64,000 bases of DNA, taken from assembly GCF_010078385.1 (NCBI RefSeq), contig NZ_SIJC01000001.1:744001-808000 (forward strand), read 5' to 3'. Below, one piece after another: positions 17,687 to 27,306 of this stretch. Made by a program: the position numbers and the translations under genes. Within the stretch, counting starts at the first letter, position 1, and each line of letters opens with the position of its first letter. The DNA is from Chengkuizengella sediminis. Its GTDB lineage: Bacteria > Bacillota > Bacilli > Paenibacillales > KCTC-33759. The notes under the pieces were generated by a model that saw nothing but the letters and a program-made list of their open reading frames with translations, was not told the origin of the DNA and ran no database searches.

Positions 17687-20047
17687 TTAATTTCTCAAAG
17701 GTCTTCTTTTTAATAACATATGTTGCATTCTAGCTTGGCTTTTCGGTTCACCTAAAAGACTCAAAAATGCTTCTTTTTCCAAATCTAAAATGTATTGCTC
17801 ATCAACTAATGTATTTGCTGGGATATTACCACCTGTTAAAATGTTAGCAAGTCTAGTCCCGATTAATTCATCGTGGTCACTGATATAACCTGAAGACTTC
17901 ATGTGATATAAGCCCAATTTTAATGTAGCAAGACCAGGTTCTCCTACAACTCGGATTTTTTTCGCTTGAGGTGCTTCATACCCTGCAATGGACATTCCTA
18001 ATACGGCTTGTTTTGCATCATGAAGTAAATAATCTGAATTAACTGTAATTCGATCCGTATCACTTAGATATCCAAGATCCCTAGCTTCTGCTGCACTAGT
18101 TGATACCTTTGCCTGACCAATGTTCTCAAATACTCGGTTAACAAACGGCTGTAAATCAATCGTTTTGTTTATATCCATAGGTACCGTATTACGATATAAC
18201 ATTTCCTTCGTACCGCCACCTGCTGGAATTAAACCAACACCTACTTCTACTAATCCCATATATGTTTCAGCTGATGCTTGCACATGTGGAGCAGGAATAA
18301 CAAGCTCTACCCCTCCGCCTAAACACATGTTAAATGGAGCAGATACGATTGGCTTTTCAAAATATTTCATATTCATCGCAACTTGATGATAAGTAGTAAT
18401 CATCTGATCAATTTCGAACCAGTTTTCATCCTGAGCTTCCATTAACATCATCATTAAATTTGCACCAACACAAAAGTGTTTTTCTTGATGTCCAATCACA
18501 AGACCACGATAATTTTTTCTTACTTCCTCAAAAGAATGTAGGAACATTTGTAATACATCAGGGCCTACGGTACTGTTTGGTGAATGGAATTGCAAACAAG
18601 CAATATCATCCCCAATATCAATTAAACTTGCACCTGTATTCTTTTTAATAACACCATTTTTCTCTTTTATTAACTCTAAGTTGATGAATTCTTTTGGTAT
18701 CTCTTTTTCGTTTAAACCACCATCTATTTTTACGTAAAAAGTTTTATCTTCTTCCTTCTGGTAAAATGATGTTTTACCATCGGAAAGCATTTTTTCAATC
18801 CATGCTGGGATCTCTTCTCCCTCTTCTTTCATTCGAGCAACAGTAGATTCTAAACCTACAGCATCCCATGCTTCAAAAGGACCAAGTTCCCAATTAAATC
18901 CCCATCTCATTGCATCATCAATAGCTGAAATATCATCAGCAATCTCTGGCACTTTACTAGCAGAATACAACCAGCTTTTTTTCATAATTTCCCAAACAAA
19001 TTTTCCTGCTGCATCATCGGAAGAGATCAAGGCTTTTAATTTTCCTTTTAAACCTTTTGCATTTTTTGCGTTTTCAACAGAAGCAAATTTCGTTTTTGTT
19101 TTAGGAGCATAACTTTTACTTTGAATATCAAATTGTAAAATTTCTTTTCCTGCTTCAGTTCGTTTTTTCTGATAGAAACCTTTTTTTGTTTTTTCACCTA
19201 ACTGACCATTTTTCACCATTTCAGTAAGAAGCTCAGGAACTTTAAAAATTTCTTTCTCAGGTCCATCTCCTACATTTTCATATACGTTGTTTGCAACAAA
19301 TACAAATGTGTCCAAACCAACTAAATCCAATGTTCTAAAAGTAGCACTTTTAGGTCTACCTGTAAGTGGTCCAGTTAACTGATCCACATCAGCAACGGAC
19401 AATCCAAACTTCTTCATTTCATGTAAAACGACCATTAATCCATATGTCCCAATTCTGTTTGCAATAAAATTAGGCGTATCTTTAGCTATAACAATTCCTT
19501 TACCTAACTTTCTTTCACAAAACTTTGCCATCATTTGTACAATGTTTGGATCTGTTGCCTCTGTTGGTATCAATTCTAGTAACTTCATATATCTTGGAGG
19601 ATTAAAGAAATGAGTACCTAAAAAGTTCTTTTTCAATGAATCTGATAAATCTTCAGATATTTGTTGAATAGAAATTCCTGAAGTATTAGAACTTACAATC
19701 GTGCCCGGTTTCCAATGTTGTTCTACTTTGTTAAGCAGTTGTTTTTTAATATCTAGATTTTCTATAACAACCTCAATGACCCAATCGACCTCAGAAACAC
19801 GGTGAAGATCATCTTCAAAATTACCTACTTTAATAAGTTCTAAAGATTGTTTGGAATATATTGGACTCGGTTTTGCTTTTAAAAGATTTTTTTTCGCAGT
19901 CTGTGCTAGTACATTTGGGTCTTTTTCCCCTTCTATCACTCTGTCTAAAAGGAAAGTTTCAATACCTACATTTGCTAAATGAGCAGCAATGGATGCACCC
20001 ATCACACCAGACCCTAACACGGCTGCTTTTCTAATTTGTTTTTCCAT
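17687..20047 (-). CDS. fadN: 3-hydroxyacyl-CoA dehydrogenase / enoyl-CoA hydratase
   Basis: This 786-residue multifunctional beta-oxidation enzyme has an N-terminal NAD-binding domain (VLGSGVMGASIAAHLANVG), HFFNPPRYMKLLELIP, and the dehydrogenase C-terminal domains with IANRIGTYG. About residues 480-700 form an enoyl-CoA hydratase/isomerase (crotonase) domain with the oxyanion segments HFCVGANLMMM and MCLGGGVELV. B. subtilis FadN is 789 aa with the same layout. CAGGAGGT precedes the ATG, and the gene is 16 bases after lcfA. Confidence 0.94.
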   Translation of the reverse strand: MEKQIRKAAVLGSGVMGASIAAHLANVGIETFLLDRVIEGEKDPNVLAQTAKKNLLKAKPSPIYSKQSLELIKVGNFEDDLHRVSEVDWVIEVVIENLDIKKQLLNKVEQHWKPGTIVSSNTSGISIQQISEDLSDSLKKNFLGTHFFNPPRYMKLLELIPTEATDPNIVQMMAKFCERKLGKGIVIAKDTPNFIANRIGTYGLMVVLHEMKKFGLSVADVDQLTGPLTGRPKSATFRTLDLVGLDTFVFVANNVYENVGDGPEKEIFKVPELLTEMVKNGQLGEKTKKGFYQKKRTEAGKEILQFDIQSKSYAPKTKTKFASVENAKNAKGLKGKLKALISSDDAAGKFVWEIMKKSWLYSASKVPEIADDISAIDDAMRWGFNWELGPFEAWDAVGLESTVARMKEEGEEIPAWIEKMLSDGKTSFYQKEEDKTFYVKIDGGLNEKEIPKEFINLELIKEKNGVIKKNTGASLIDIGDDIACLQFHSPNSTVGPDVLQMFLHSFEEVRKNYRGLVIGHQEKHFCVGANLMMMLMEAQDENWFEIDQMITTYHQVAMNMKYFEKPIVSAPFNMCLGGGVELVIPAPHVQASAETYMGLVEVGVGLIPAGGGTKEMLYRNTVPMDINKTIDLQPFVNRVFENIGQAKVSTSAAEARDLGYLSDTDRITVNSDYLLHDAKQAVLGMSIAGYEAPQAKKIRVVGEPGLATLKLGLYHMKSSGYISDHDELIGTRLANILTGGNIPANTLVDEQYILDLEKEAFLSLLGEPKSQARMQHMLLKRRPLRN

Positions 20048-20063
20048 ACTTTACCTCCTGGTT

Positions 20064-21737
20064 TTATTCTTCGAGTGTGGCAGCATGTTCTTCTGCCAAT
20101 ACTCTACGTAATATTTTTCCAACCATTGATTTAGGAAGCTCATCACGAAATTCATATATTCTCGGTACTTTATATGAAGCTAAATTAGAGCGACAATACT
20201 GATTCAACGCTTCATCCGTTACATTTGAATCTTTTTTTCGGACAATATATGCTTTTACGGTTTCACCACGATATTTGTCGGGCACACCGAGAACAATAGC
20301 TTCCTTCACTGCTGGATGATTATATAAAACCTCTTCAATCTCTCTAGGATATACATTGTAACCGCTTGCGATAATCATATCTTTTTTACGATCCACAATA
20401 TAAAAGTATCCTTTGTTATCCATATAACCCATATCCCCTGTATACAACCAACCGTCCCTTAATACTGCTGCTGTTTCCTCTGGTTGATTCCAGTATCCCT
20501 TCATGACTTGCGGTCCTTTTACAATGATTTCACCAATTTCATGAGGAGGGACTTCCTCACCTAGTTCATTAACGACCTTACTGTCAGTGTTAGGCCAAGG
20601 AATACCAATACTTCCTTCGATTCGATGTCCCCAAACTGGATTCGCAATAACAACAGGCGAAGCTTCAGATAGTCCATATCCTTCTACCAACTTGCCCTTA
20701 GTCAACTCTTCAAATTTTTGTTGAGTTGAAACTGGTAATGGAGCTGAACCACTAATACAACATTCAATAGAAGAAAGATCCGTTTGATGGACTTTAGGGT
20801 GGTTAATAATGCCTTGATATAATGTTGGCGCACCTGGGAAAATAGTCGGTTTCTGTGATTCTATTAATTTTAATAATGAATCTACCTCAAATTTAGGAAT
20901 TAAATTCACCACTGCCCCTGATGCAACACTAAAGTTCATACAAGTTGTCATACCATAAACGTGAAATAAAGGAACAACCGCCAATACACTACCTCTACCT
21001 TTTTTTACTTTGACCCATGTTTGACATTGAATCGTGTTTGACACAAGGTTTATGTGGGTCAGCATCACTCCCTTAGATACACCCGTAGTACCACCAGTGT
21101 ATTGTAAGACTGCTACTTCATCAGGTTTACTTGGACTATCAACTGGGTTGTCTGAAGCTTGTTGTAATTCTTTCTTTAACGATAAAACTTGCTCTTTTTC
21201 TAAATTTAAACGTGTGTAAGGTCCTTTATTAAACTTTTGCACTAAAGGATATAATAACTTTTTTATCAATGGAAGATGATCTTGTATACCAGTGATAAAT
21301 ACATTATCCAAGTTGACCTTTTCTTTAACCGCTTTCACTCGGGAGTATACTAAATCAAGTGCAACGATAGTTTTTGCTCCCGAATCCTTTAGATGATGTT
21401 CCAGTTCTCTTTCTACATACAAAGGATTCGTTTGAACAACAATGCCTCCCATAAATAACACGCCATAATAACAATAAATATACTGAGGTATATTGGGAAG
21501 CATTATTGCTACACGATCTCCGGGTTTAACACCTTTTTCTTTCAATAGGTTCGCGAATTTATAAGCTTGTTTGATCAGTTCACTATAGGTGATTTTTGTT
21601 CCAAAGTAATAAATTGCATTATGATTGGGAAACTGCTCAGTTGAATTTTTCAAAAAATCTGATACTAATTGTGAAGGATATTCAAGATGTGGTTCAATTC
21701 CTTCTGGATAATTTTTTGTCCATGGATCCTTAGACAT
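20064..21737 (-). CDS. lcfA: Long-chain fatty acid-CoA ligase
   Basis: This 557-residue ANL adenylate-forming enzyme has the P-loop-like YTGGTTGVSKGVMLTH, YGLSEASPV, the hinge YTGDMGYMDNKGYFYIVDRKKDMI and the C-terminal catalytic lysine region PKSMVGKILRR. It activates long-chain fatty acids to acyl-CoA for the pathway encoded around it. The start is the second residue of the open frame (ATG at 21737), seven bases after GAGGTGG. Confidence 0.94.
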   Translation of the reverse strand: MSKDPWTKNYPEGIEPHLEYPSQLVSDFLKNSTEQFPNHNAIYYFGTKITYSELIKQAYKFANLLKEKGVKPGDRVAIMLPNIPQYIYCYYGVLFMGGIVVQTNPLYVERELEHHLKDSGAKTIVALDLVYSRVKAVKEKVNLDNVFITGIQDHLPLIKKLLYPLVQKFNKGPYTRLNLEKEQVLSLKKELQQASDNPVDSPSKPDEVAVLQYTGGTTGVSKGVMLTHINLVSNTIQCQTWVKVKKGRGSVLAVVPLFHVYGMTTCMNFSVASGAVVNLIPKFEVDSLLKLIESQKPTIFPGAPTLYQGIINHPKVHQTDLSSIECCISGSAPLPVSTQQKFEELTKGKLVEGYGLSEASPVVIANPVWGHRIEGSIGIPWPNTDSKVVNELGEEVPPHEIGEIIVKGPQVMKGYWNQPEETAAVLRDGWLYTGDMGYMDNKGYFYIVDRKKDMIIASGYNVYPREIEEVLYNHPAVKEAIVLGVPDKYRGETVKAYIVRKKDSNVTDEALNQYCRSNLASYKVPRIYEFRDELPKSMVGKILRRVLAEEHAATLEE

Positions 21738-21760
21738 CAAAAAACCACCTCATCATATTG

Positions 21761-22744
21761 TTATGAAGCTTGTTTGTTTATCACCTTTTTAAAGTGCTCT
21801 GTTAACATCGGAACTACTTCAAATAAATCCCCAACAATTCCAAAATCAGCAATATCAAATATTGGCGCTTCAGGGTCCTTATTAATAGCAACGATGATCT
21901 TTGAATTTGACATTCCTGCTAAATGTTGAATTGCTCCTGAGATCCCACAGGCAATATACAAATCTGGTGTAACAACTTTACCCGTCTGTCCAATCTGTAA
22001 AGAATAATCGCAATATTCAGCATCACATGCACCTCTTGAAGCTCCAACAGCTGCTCCAAGAACATCTGCTAATTCTTTAATTGGCTCAAATCCTTCAGTA
22101 CTTTTTACTCCTCTACCTCCAGATACAATGATTTTTGCCTCAGACAAATCTACACCTTCCGTTGCTTTTTGAACAACTTCTTTTACAACCGTACGAATGT
22201 TTTCAATGTTGACATTCATAGTTCCTTTGTTCACTGTACGACTGCTGTCCTCTGTACCACTCGGAATATTGTTTGGTCTTATCGTAGCAAAAATCTTTCC
22301 ATCGATGACTTCCCTCTTTTGAAATGCTTTACCTGCATAAATTGGACGAGTAAACACAATGTTTCCGTTTTCAATATTTACGTCTGTACAATCAGTAATA
22401 AGTCCACAGCTTAAATGGGATGCTAAACGAGGTGCAAAGTCTTTACAAGATGCAGTATGAGGCATCAAAATTACATCTGGATTTTTTTCATCTATAATTG
22501 AAATGAAAGCTTGAGTGTAAGCATCTGTAGTGTAATTTGCTAGTTCCTCATTGTTTACAACTAAAATTTCATCTGCTCCGTGTGAAGTAAGTAGTTCAGC
22601 AAATGAATCTGGTTGTTCACCGAAAATCACTGCAGTAATTTTCCCACCATCATGTATACGTTTTGCTGCATTTAAGACTTCAAAAGAAACATTACGTAAA
22701 CTTCCATTTTTAATCTCTGCAAATACGATTACTTCTCTACCCAT
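21761..22744 (-). CDS. etfA: Electron transfer flavoprotein, alpha subunit
   Basis: This is the 327-residue FAD-binding subunit. The C-terminal ETF signature contains IVSGGRGV, then GQTGKVVTPDLYIACGISGAIQH and VAINKDPEAPIFDIADFGIVGD. With EtfB it shuttles electrons from acyl-CoA dehydrogenase to the membrane FadF. Its start overlaps the end of etfB by eight bases, indicating translational coupling. Confidence 0.95.
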   Translation of the reverse strand: MGREVIVFAEIKNGSLRNVSFEVLNAAKRIHDGGKITAVIFGEQPDSFAELLTSHGADEILVVNNEELANYTTDAYTQAFISIIDEKNPDVILMPHTASCKDFAPRLASHLSCGLITDCTDVNIENGNIVFTRPIYAGKAFQKREVIDGKIFATIRPNNIPSGTEDSSRTVNKGTMNVNIENIRTVVKEVVQKATEGVDLSEAKIIVSGGRGVKSTEGFEPIKELADVLGAAVGASRGACDAEYCDYSLQIGQTGKVVTPDLYIACGISGAIQHLAGMSNSKIIVAINKDPEAPIFDIADFGIVGDLFEVVPMLTEHFKKVINKQAS

Positions 22745-23507
22745 TGATGTTCACCTCACCTTGTAATAAGCTTACGAGTTCATTCACTTGTTCATCCATT
22801 TCACCTTGTAATATTCTTCCTTCTTGCCTTTTTGGTGGAAGTAACTGATCTATGATTTTGGTTTTTGCTTGAATCTGATCTAGATCAATCGATAAATCCT
22901 CAGCTTTAAGCTCTTGAATCGGTTTCCTTTTCGCTTTCATAATACCTGGCAGTGAAGGATATCGAGGCTCATTTAATCCTTGTTGAGCTGTGATTAATAT
23001 CGGGAGCCCAGCTTCAATGATTTCAACGTCTCCTTCTACATCTCGTTCCACTACTACCTGATTACCTTGTACCTCTAATTTGGTGATTGCATTCACATGA
23101 GCGATATTTAATTCTTCTGCTAGACGTATTCCACTTTGACTTCCGCCATTGTCTACAGACATGTAACCGCTTAAGATTAAGTCATAATCTTTATCTTTCA
23201 TAAACGCAGCTAATACCTTTGAAGTTGTGAATTCGTCTCCCATTAAACGCTCATCGTTAATTAAAACAACATGATCAGCCCCCATCGCAAGAGCTGTTCT
23301 CAATGCAGTTTCAGCCTGAGAAGTTCCAATTGTAACTGCAGTCACTTCACCGCCAAATTGTTCTTTTAAACGAATCGCTTCTTCTAAAGCATATTCATCA
23401 TAAGGGTTAATGACGAACTTTGCCCCGTCTTCACTAACCTTCCCGTTTTCGATGTGTACTTTCTCTTCAGTATCAAAGGTTTGTTTAAGACATACTAAAA
23501 GATTCAA
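22737..23507 (-). CDS. etfB: Electron transfer flavoprotein, beta subunit
   Basis: This 256-residue AMP-binding ETF subunit begins MNLLVCLKQTFDTE. It has VINPYDEYALEEAIRLKE, then VTAVTIGTSQAETALRTALAMGADH and the anchor loop NEPRYPSLPGIMKAKRKP, as in other EtfB proteins. It is the first gene of the beta-oxidation operon and lies about 80 bases downstream of a good sigma-A promoter. Confidence 0.95.
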   Translation of the reverse strand: MNLLVCLKQTFDTEEKVHIENGKVSEDGAKFVINPYDEYALEEAIRLKEQFGGEVTAVTIGTSQAETALRTALAMGADHVVLINDERLMGDEFTTSKVLAAFMKDKDYDLILSGYMSVDNGGSQSGIRLAEELNIAHVNAITKLEVQGNQVVVERDVEGDVEIIEAGLPILITAQQGLNEPRYPSLPGIMKAKRKPIQELKAEDLSIDLDQIQAKTKIIDQLLPPKRQEGRILQGEMDEQVNELVSLLQGEVNING

Positions 23508-23587
23508 TACTCTCCCCTCCTGTTTTTGTGCTTTAATTTTAAAAAAATTTATGGATGTAGTACATATGTTGTATACCTTTCTATACT

Positions 23588-23616
23588 ATTATACCGATTT
23601 GGTCATTTCGTGTAAA
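23588..23616 (-). promoter_or_regulatory. Sigma-A promoter of the etfB-fadF operon
   Basis: On the minus strand TTTACA (complement of 23611-23616) and a perfect TATAAT (complement of 23588-23593) are separated by exactly 17 bp. The site is about 80 bases before etfB. A FadR-type repressor would be expected to act here. Imperfect dyads such as GTAC...GTATAC lie just downstream, but I cannot assign a specific operator. Confidence 0.8.
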
Positions 23617-24011
23617 TAGTCAGTTTCCCAAAATTGAAACATTTTATACCTATATAAATAATTTTAATTGTTTTTTTTAAATGCAGATACCCTTTTAAAC
23701 AACTTTTTTAATCATCCAGAGCTTTAAATATTGGAAATTACAATAAAATTTGGGAATCTCAATGAATCACATGTGACTCATTTAGAAACAGTTTGACACT
23801 ATTTTTGTCGGATATTTTTTTGAAGAACATATTATGTAGATGGATAAAGAAGATGGAAACTGGAAAATCTATATATAAAGAATTTACCGCCAGAAATCAC
23901 TTTGATTGGAATAAATTTTGTTAAAACGATAAATATTAATGTCCCTGAAGGTGCTAACACCATTAATCTTATACTTAAAAAAAATATGATGAAGACTTTA
24001 TTTTAATGTTT
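23617..24011 (-). other. Intergenic region upstream of the fad operon
   Basis: There is no complete gene in this ~395-base stretch. On the plus strand an open frame without start (23848-24006) encodes about 52 residues including PPEITLIGINFVKTININ before a stop. It looks more protein-like than its surroundings and may be the tail of a lost gene, but I recognise no family. Confidence 0.3.
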
Positions 24012-24308
24012 TTACTTTAAATTTATTTTTTCAAAGTGCTCAACAACTGGAAACGGATCGTAATAATGATGGAGGATTTTTTTCCACTCTAAATATTCTT
24101 CAGACTCTCTAAACCCAACAGTATGATCTTCAAGTGTCTGCCATTTTACAAGTAATAAATATTTATTATCTACTTCTATACAACAGTGAAGGTCATGAGA
24201 AATGTATCCTTTCATTTTTGATATAATATTAGATGCTTCTTTAAAAGACATTTCAAATTGTTCCGTTTGATCAGAAATAACGTTTAACATAACTGCTTCT
24301 AAAATCAA
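24012..24308 (-). CDS. Antibiotic biosynthesis monooxygenase (ABM) domain protein
   Basis: This ~98-residue protein consists of one ABM ferredoxin-like domain. It has the MILEAVMLNV start, a central ISHDLHCCIEVDNKYLLLVKWQTLEDHTVGFRES segment split over two strands, and a C-terminal helix. Members are heme-degrading or quinol monooxygenases, or have unknown roles. The preferred start is TTG at 24308, nine bases after AAGGAG, because it restores the usual family N-terminus. The TTG at 24317 is too close to the ribosome site. Confidence 0.8.
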   Translation of the reverse strand: MILEAVMLNVISDQTEQFEMSFKEASNIISKMKGYISHDLHCCIEVDNKYLLLVKWQTLEDHTVGFRESEEYLEWKKILHHYYDPFPVVEHFEKINLK

Positions 24309-24347
24309 ATTATACAACTCCTTTTATAAGTAAAGTGGATTTGCTGT

Positions 24348-24584
24348 CTATTCCTTATCTTTGAAATATTTTTTATATTCTGCTTCAGATAATCTTGAGA
24401 TTCTACGTTGTGGTTTTGTAGTTAGTGGATCTAAAGGTTCTGGAATTCTTGATAATTGAACAATTATTTTTAATAACATGCCAAAGATAATAGCAAACAT
24501 AAGAATAAAACCAACGATCTGCATCCATATTAAACAGATTCCAACAAGAATGCCTATCAAAATAAACAGTAATAGTTGTGCCAT
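24348..24584 (-). CDS. Small two-helix membrane protein
   Basis: This 78-residue protein has two adjacent hydrophobic segments (about 2-20 and 22-43) and a charged cytoplasmic tail (RRISRLSEAEYKKYFKDKE). No family recognised. GAGGGG lies upstream of the ATG at a somewhat long distance. It precedes the ABM gene in the same direction. Confidence 0.6.
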   Translation of the reverse strand: MAQLLLFILIGILVGICLIWMQIVGFILMFAIIFGMLLKIIVQLSRIPEPLDPLTTKPQRRISRLSEAEYKKYFKDKE

Positions 24585-24670
24585 GAGCTACTGACCCCTC
24601 TTTTATAGTAAAATGATTCAATATATTATTTAGATTAAATATATTTTCAAACAATATCATATAAACTAGG

Positions 24671-25219
24671 TTAATTAATCTCGGATTTCGTAAAAACCAT
24701 TAACCAACAATCTCTTTTTTTACCTTCATGCCATTCATGAGCAGGTAACAATTTCTCTTTTTTAAAACCGCATTTTTCATAACAAGATATCGCTCTAACA
24801 TTCCATGTTTGAGGATCCATCACTATAACATCAGCATTTTTTTTATTAATTAAAAAATGAATCATTGAAGTTACTAAAGATTTTCCTATCCCCCTATCCC
24901 AATATGATGTTTCTCCTATAAACTGATCCATTCCATAAATCAGTCTGCTGTCATCAAAGTATCCATACTCTTTCTTTTCTTTTTCATCCAATAAATAAAA
25001 TTGAATATATCCAATTTCTACATGTTCAAATTCAACAATACATCTTGTAACGTTCTGCTCATAATGATAAAAATGTTTTTTTACCATGTGAATATCGTGA
25101 GGATTATCTCTGCCTTCATAATATTTTAAAACTAATGGATCAGATAACCATTTCACAAGTAGATTCCCATCTTTTTGCTCTAATTCTCGAACTATTAATT
25201 CATTAGATTTAAAAATCAT
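24671..25219 (-). CDS. AAC(6')-like GNAT acetyltransferase
   Basis: This 182-residue GNAT (Acetyltransf_8 type) resembles chromosomal aminoglycoside 6'-N-acetyltransferases. It has VRELEQKDGNLLVKWLSDP at the N-terminus, YGMDQFIGETSYWDRGIGKSL as the acetyl-CoA region, VIVMDPQTWNVRAISCYEKC, and a HEGKKRDCWLM ending. Resistance activity cannot be claimed from sequence, since many such proteins act on other amines or hydroxamates. GGGGGAG precedes the ATG. Confidence 0.8.
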   Translation of the reverse strand: MIFKSNELIVRELEQKDGNLLVKWLSDPLVLKYYEGRDNPHDIHMVKKHFYHYEQNVTRCIVEFEHVEIGYIQFYLLDEKEKKEYGYFDDSRLIYGMDQFIGETSYWDRGIGKSLVTSMIHFLINKKNADVIVMDPQTWNVRAISCYEKCGFKKEKLLPAHEWHEGKKRDCWLMVFTKSEIN

Positions 25220-25250
25220 TACATTACTCCCCCCTTTTGCTAAGTCATTA

Positions 25251-25282
25251 AAAAAGCTGCTCCCTCAAGGAAAAGCAGCTTT
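25251..25282 (-). terminator. Terminator after csaA
   Basis: On the minus strand AAAGCTGCTT pairs with AGCAGCTTTT around a short loop, followed by T residues. It lies 14 bases after the csaA stop. Confidence 0.85.
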
Positions 25283-25295
25283 CTGGAATTTCGTG

Positions 25296-25625
25296 TTAAC
25301 CTAATTTATCTCCATTCTTCACTTTTTGCTCTGGTTGTATCAGTACAACCCCTTGTTCCGAATAAGTTCCCAGTACTAAAGCTTCCGACATAAAAGATGC
25401 AATCTGCATGGAAGGGAAATTCACCACACCCATAACTTGTTTTCCAACTAATTCATCAACCTGATAACATTCTGTTATTTGAGCACTTGATTTTTTCACT
25501 CCTATTTCTTCCCCAAAATCTATCCATAATTTGTATGCTGGTTTACGAGCCTCTTCAAAAACCTCCGCTTTTATCACTTCACCAACACATATATCTAATT
25601 TCTTAAAATCTTCAAAAGTTGCCAT
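25296..25625 (-). CDS. csaA: CsaA-type tRNA-binding/export chaperone
   Basis: This 109-residue OB-fold protein is of the tRNA-binding (EMAP-like) type. It has FKKLDICVGEVIKAE, then KLWIDFGEEIGVKKSSAQIT, VVNFPSMQIASFMSE and QPEQKVKNGDKLG. This matches CsaA, implicated in protein export in Bacillus. The start at codon 9 of the open frame (ATG at 25625) gives the usual length, with AAGGAG twelve bases upstream. It is three bases from the in-frame region of lepB, so the two are probably co-transcribed. Confidence 0.9.
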   Translation of the reverse strand: MATFEDFKKLDICVGEVIKAEVFEEARKPAYKLWIDFGEEIGVKKSSAQITECYQVDELVGKQVMGVVNFPSMQIASFMSEALVLGTYSEQGVVLIQPEQKVKNGDKLG

Positions 25626-25652
25626 ATCTAACTCAAACTCCTTTTTCAACAG

Positions 25653-26261
25653 TTAATCTATCAAACCTATTTCATTTATCGGCCACATTTTGAAAATAGC
25701 TTTCCCTTCAATGTTGGTTATATCTACAAGCCCAAAATCTCTACTATCTCTACTAACCGTCCTATTATCACCCATTACAAAAACTTCCCCTTCAGGAACT
25801 TCAATAGGTAGTTCAACATTTCTCGTAAATGTTTTATCGCTTTTTATATAAGACTCATCTATTAAGTCTCCATTAATGTATACTTGACCATCTTTGATAT
25901 CAATCGTGTCACCTGGAATGGCAATAATTCTTTTCACTAGTCTTTTTCTTGGTTCACCATCCGTTACTTTATCCACATAATCATTCAATTGAATTCCAAT
26001 ATTACTGCTCCAAAACCCACTTGTTTGTACCTCTTCTGTAAAAATGACAATGTCTCCTCGATCAAAATCATCGAATGTGTCTGAAATCTTATCAATGATT
26101 AATCTTTCATTTTCAAATAAAGTATTTTCCATGGAAGATTGTTTCACTTCAGTAACCGCTAATACTTCACTTTGAATAAAAAAGGCTACACCAAATGCGA
26201 CTAAAAATGTGATTATCCAATTTACGATTTCTTTTTTTATTGATTTCGTTGTTTGCTTCAT
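25653..26261 (-). CDS. lepB: Signal peptidase I
   Basis: This 202-residue type I signal peptidase has one N-terminal membrane helix (about 12-30), the catalytic serine in VKQSSMENTL (about 42) and the general-base lysine in RLVKRIIAIPGD. The later boxes GEVFVMGDNRTVSRDSRDFG and VDITNIEGKAIFKMWP are intact. It removes Sec signal peptides at the outer face of the membrane. AGGAGA precedes the ATG. Confidence 0.95.
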   Translation of the reverse strand: MKQTTKSIKKEIVNWIITFLVAFGVAFFIQSEVLAVTEVKQSSMENTLFENERLIIDKISDTFDDFDRGDIVIFTEEVQTSGFWSSNIGIQLNDYVDKVTDGEPRKRLVKRIIAIPGDTIDIKDGQVYINGDLIDESYIKSDKTFTRNVELPIEVPEGEVFVMGDNRTVSRDSRDFGLVDITNIEGKAIFKMWPINEIGLID

Positions 26262-26566
26262 ATATGGTTCATCTCCTTATGTTTTATTAAACGTAAAAAA
26301 TACGATGAAGTTTCGTTTGTTTAATAGAAAAGTCAAGACTTGATTTGCAATATTTAGCTCCATTTTATCAAAATAAATCAATGGATTCAAAAAATGAATC
26401 TGGACATCATTCTGACACAAAAGTATTGTATGTTTTATAAATAATATTTAAAGGGTTTATAGTTACAACTGAATTATTCAAAAATTTAATAACTTATGCT
26501 TACAGAAATGATTTATAGAACATTTGAAAATGTAAGAATATTGTGTTAATGGAGGAGATATTCAAA

Positions 26567-27292
26567 ATGAATAAAAGAAAACTAATATTTTTCGTCCCTA
26601 TTTTACTAATTCTCATCGGAGGATACTATATATTTGATTACTATACTGGAAACCATATTGAAATCGATGATGTGTTTAAAGAGAATGCGTCAGATGATCA
26701 AGTTGCTGAAGATCAAGTTGCTGAAGATCAATCTACTGTTCAATCTAACGAAGACCTTTCTTTAGAACCTTTTGATTTAAATGGGGACTGGGAGATCTCA
26801 GAAGACTCATCTGTATATTTAAGTATTAAAACATCAAAGGAAGAAGTTAATATCCGATTTAGTGAGGTAAGTGGACGTTGGGAGATCAATCAAGCTGAGC
26901 TTAATTTAACAGAAGCCAATGCAATTGTAGGCATCAACTCTATTGATTCTGGGAATGGTCAACGTGACTCTCATGTAAAGGGAGATAGATTTTTAAAAGC
27001 TGAACAATTTCCTGAGGCTACCTTTCAATTACACTCCATCGAAAATTGGTCTACTGAATGGCAGTCTGGACAAACAAATTCAATTTTATTAACCGGTGAT
27101 CTTACCATTAAAGATATTACTAAATCTGTAACTTTTGAAACGGAGGTTTTACCAGAAAATGAGATATTGAAATTAAAAGCAGATACTTCAGTCACATTTG
27201 ATGATTTTGGAATGAAAAATCCACATACTGTTTTGTTAGATACGGAAAATGATGTATTGATTACACTACAACTTGTATTAATTAAAAAGTAA
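26567..27292 (+). CDS. Membrane-anchored YceI-family protein
   Basis: This 241-residue protein has an N-terminal anchor (about 6-24), an acidic linker with a DQVAE repeat, and a YceI lipocalin-like domain (about 60-241). Family motifs are NAIVGINSIDSGNGQRDSHV, KAEQFPEATF, then LTGDLTIKDITKSVTFE and DDFGMKNP. YceI domains bind isoprenoid-type lipids. The ATG at 26567 follows GGAGGAG, and the in-frame GTG upstream has none. It is a single gene, with an intrinsic terminator behind it. Confidence 0.88.
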   Translation: MNKRKLIFFVPILLILIGGYYIFDYYTGNHIEIDDVFKENASDDQVAEDQVAEDQSTVQSNEDLSLEPFDLNGDWEISEDSSVYLSIKTSKEEVNIRFSEVSGRWEINQAELNLTEANAIVGINSIDSGNGQRDSHVKGDRFLKAEQFPEATFQLHSIENWSTEWQSGQTNSILLTGDLTIKDITKSVTFETEVLPENEILKLKADTSVTFDDFGMKNPHTVLLDTENDVLITLQLVLIKK

Positions 27293-27306
27293 GAAAAAAA
27301 TAAAAT

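Noticed and set aside
24671..25219. Calling the GNAT at this place a resistance gene
   Set aside because: It resembles AAC(6') enzymes, but the fold is shared by siderophore and amine acetyltransferases and no resistance context is present.
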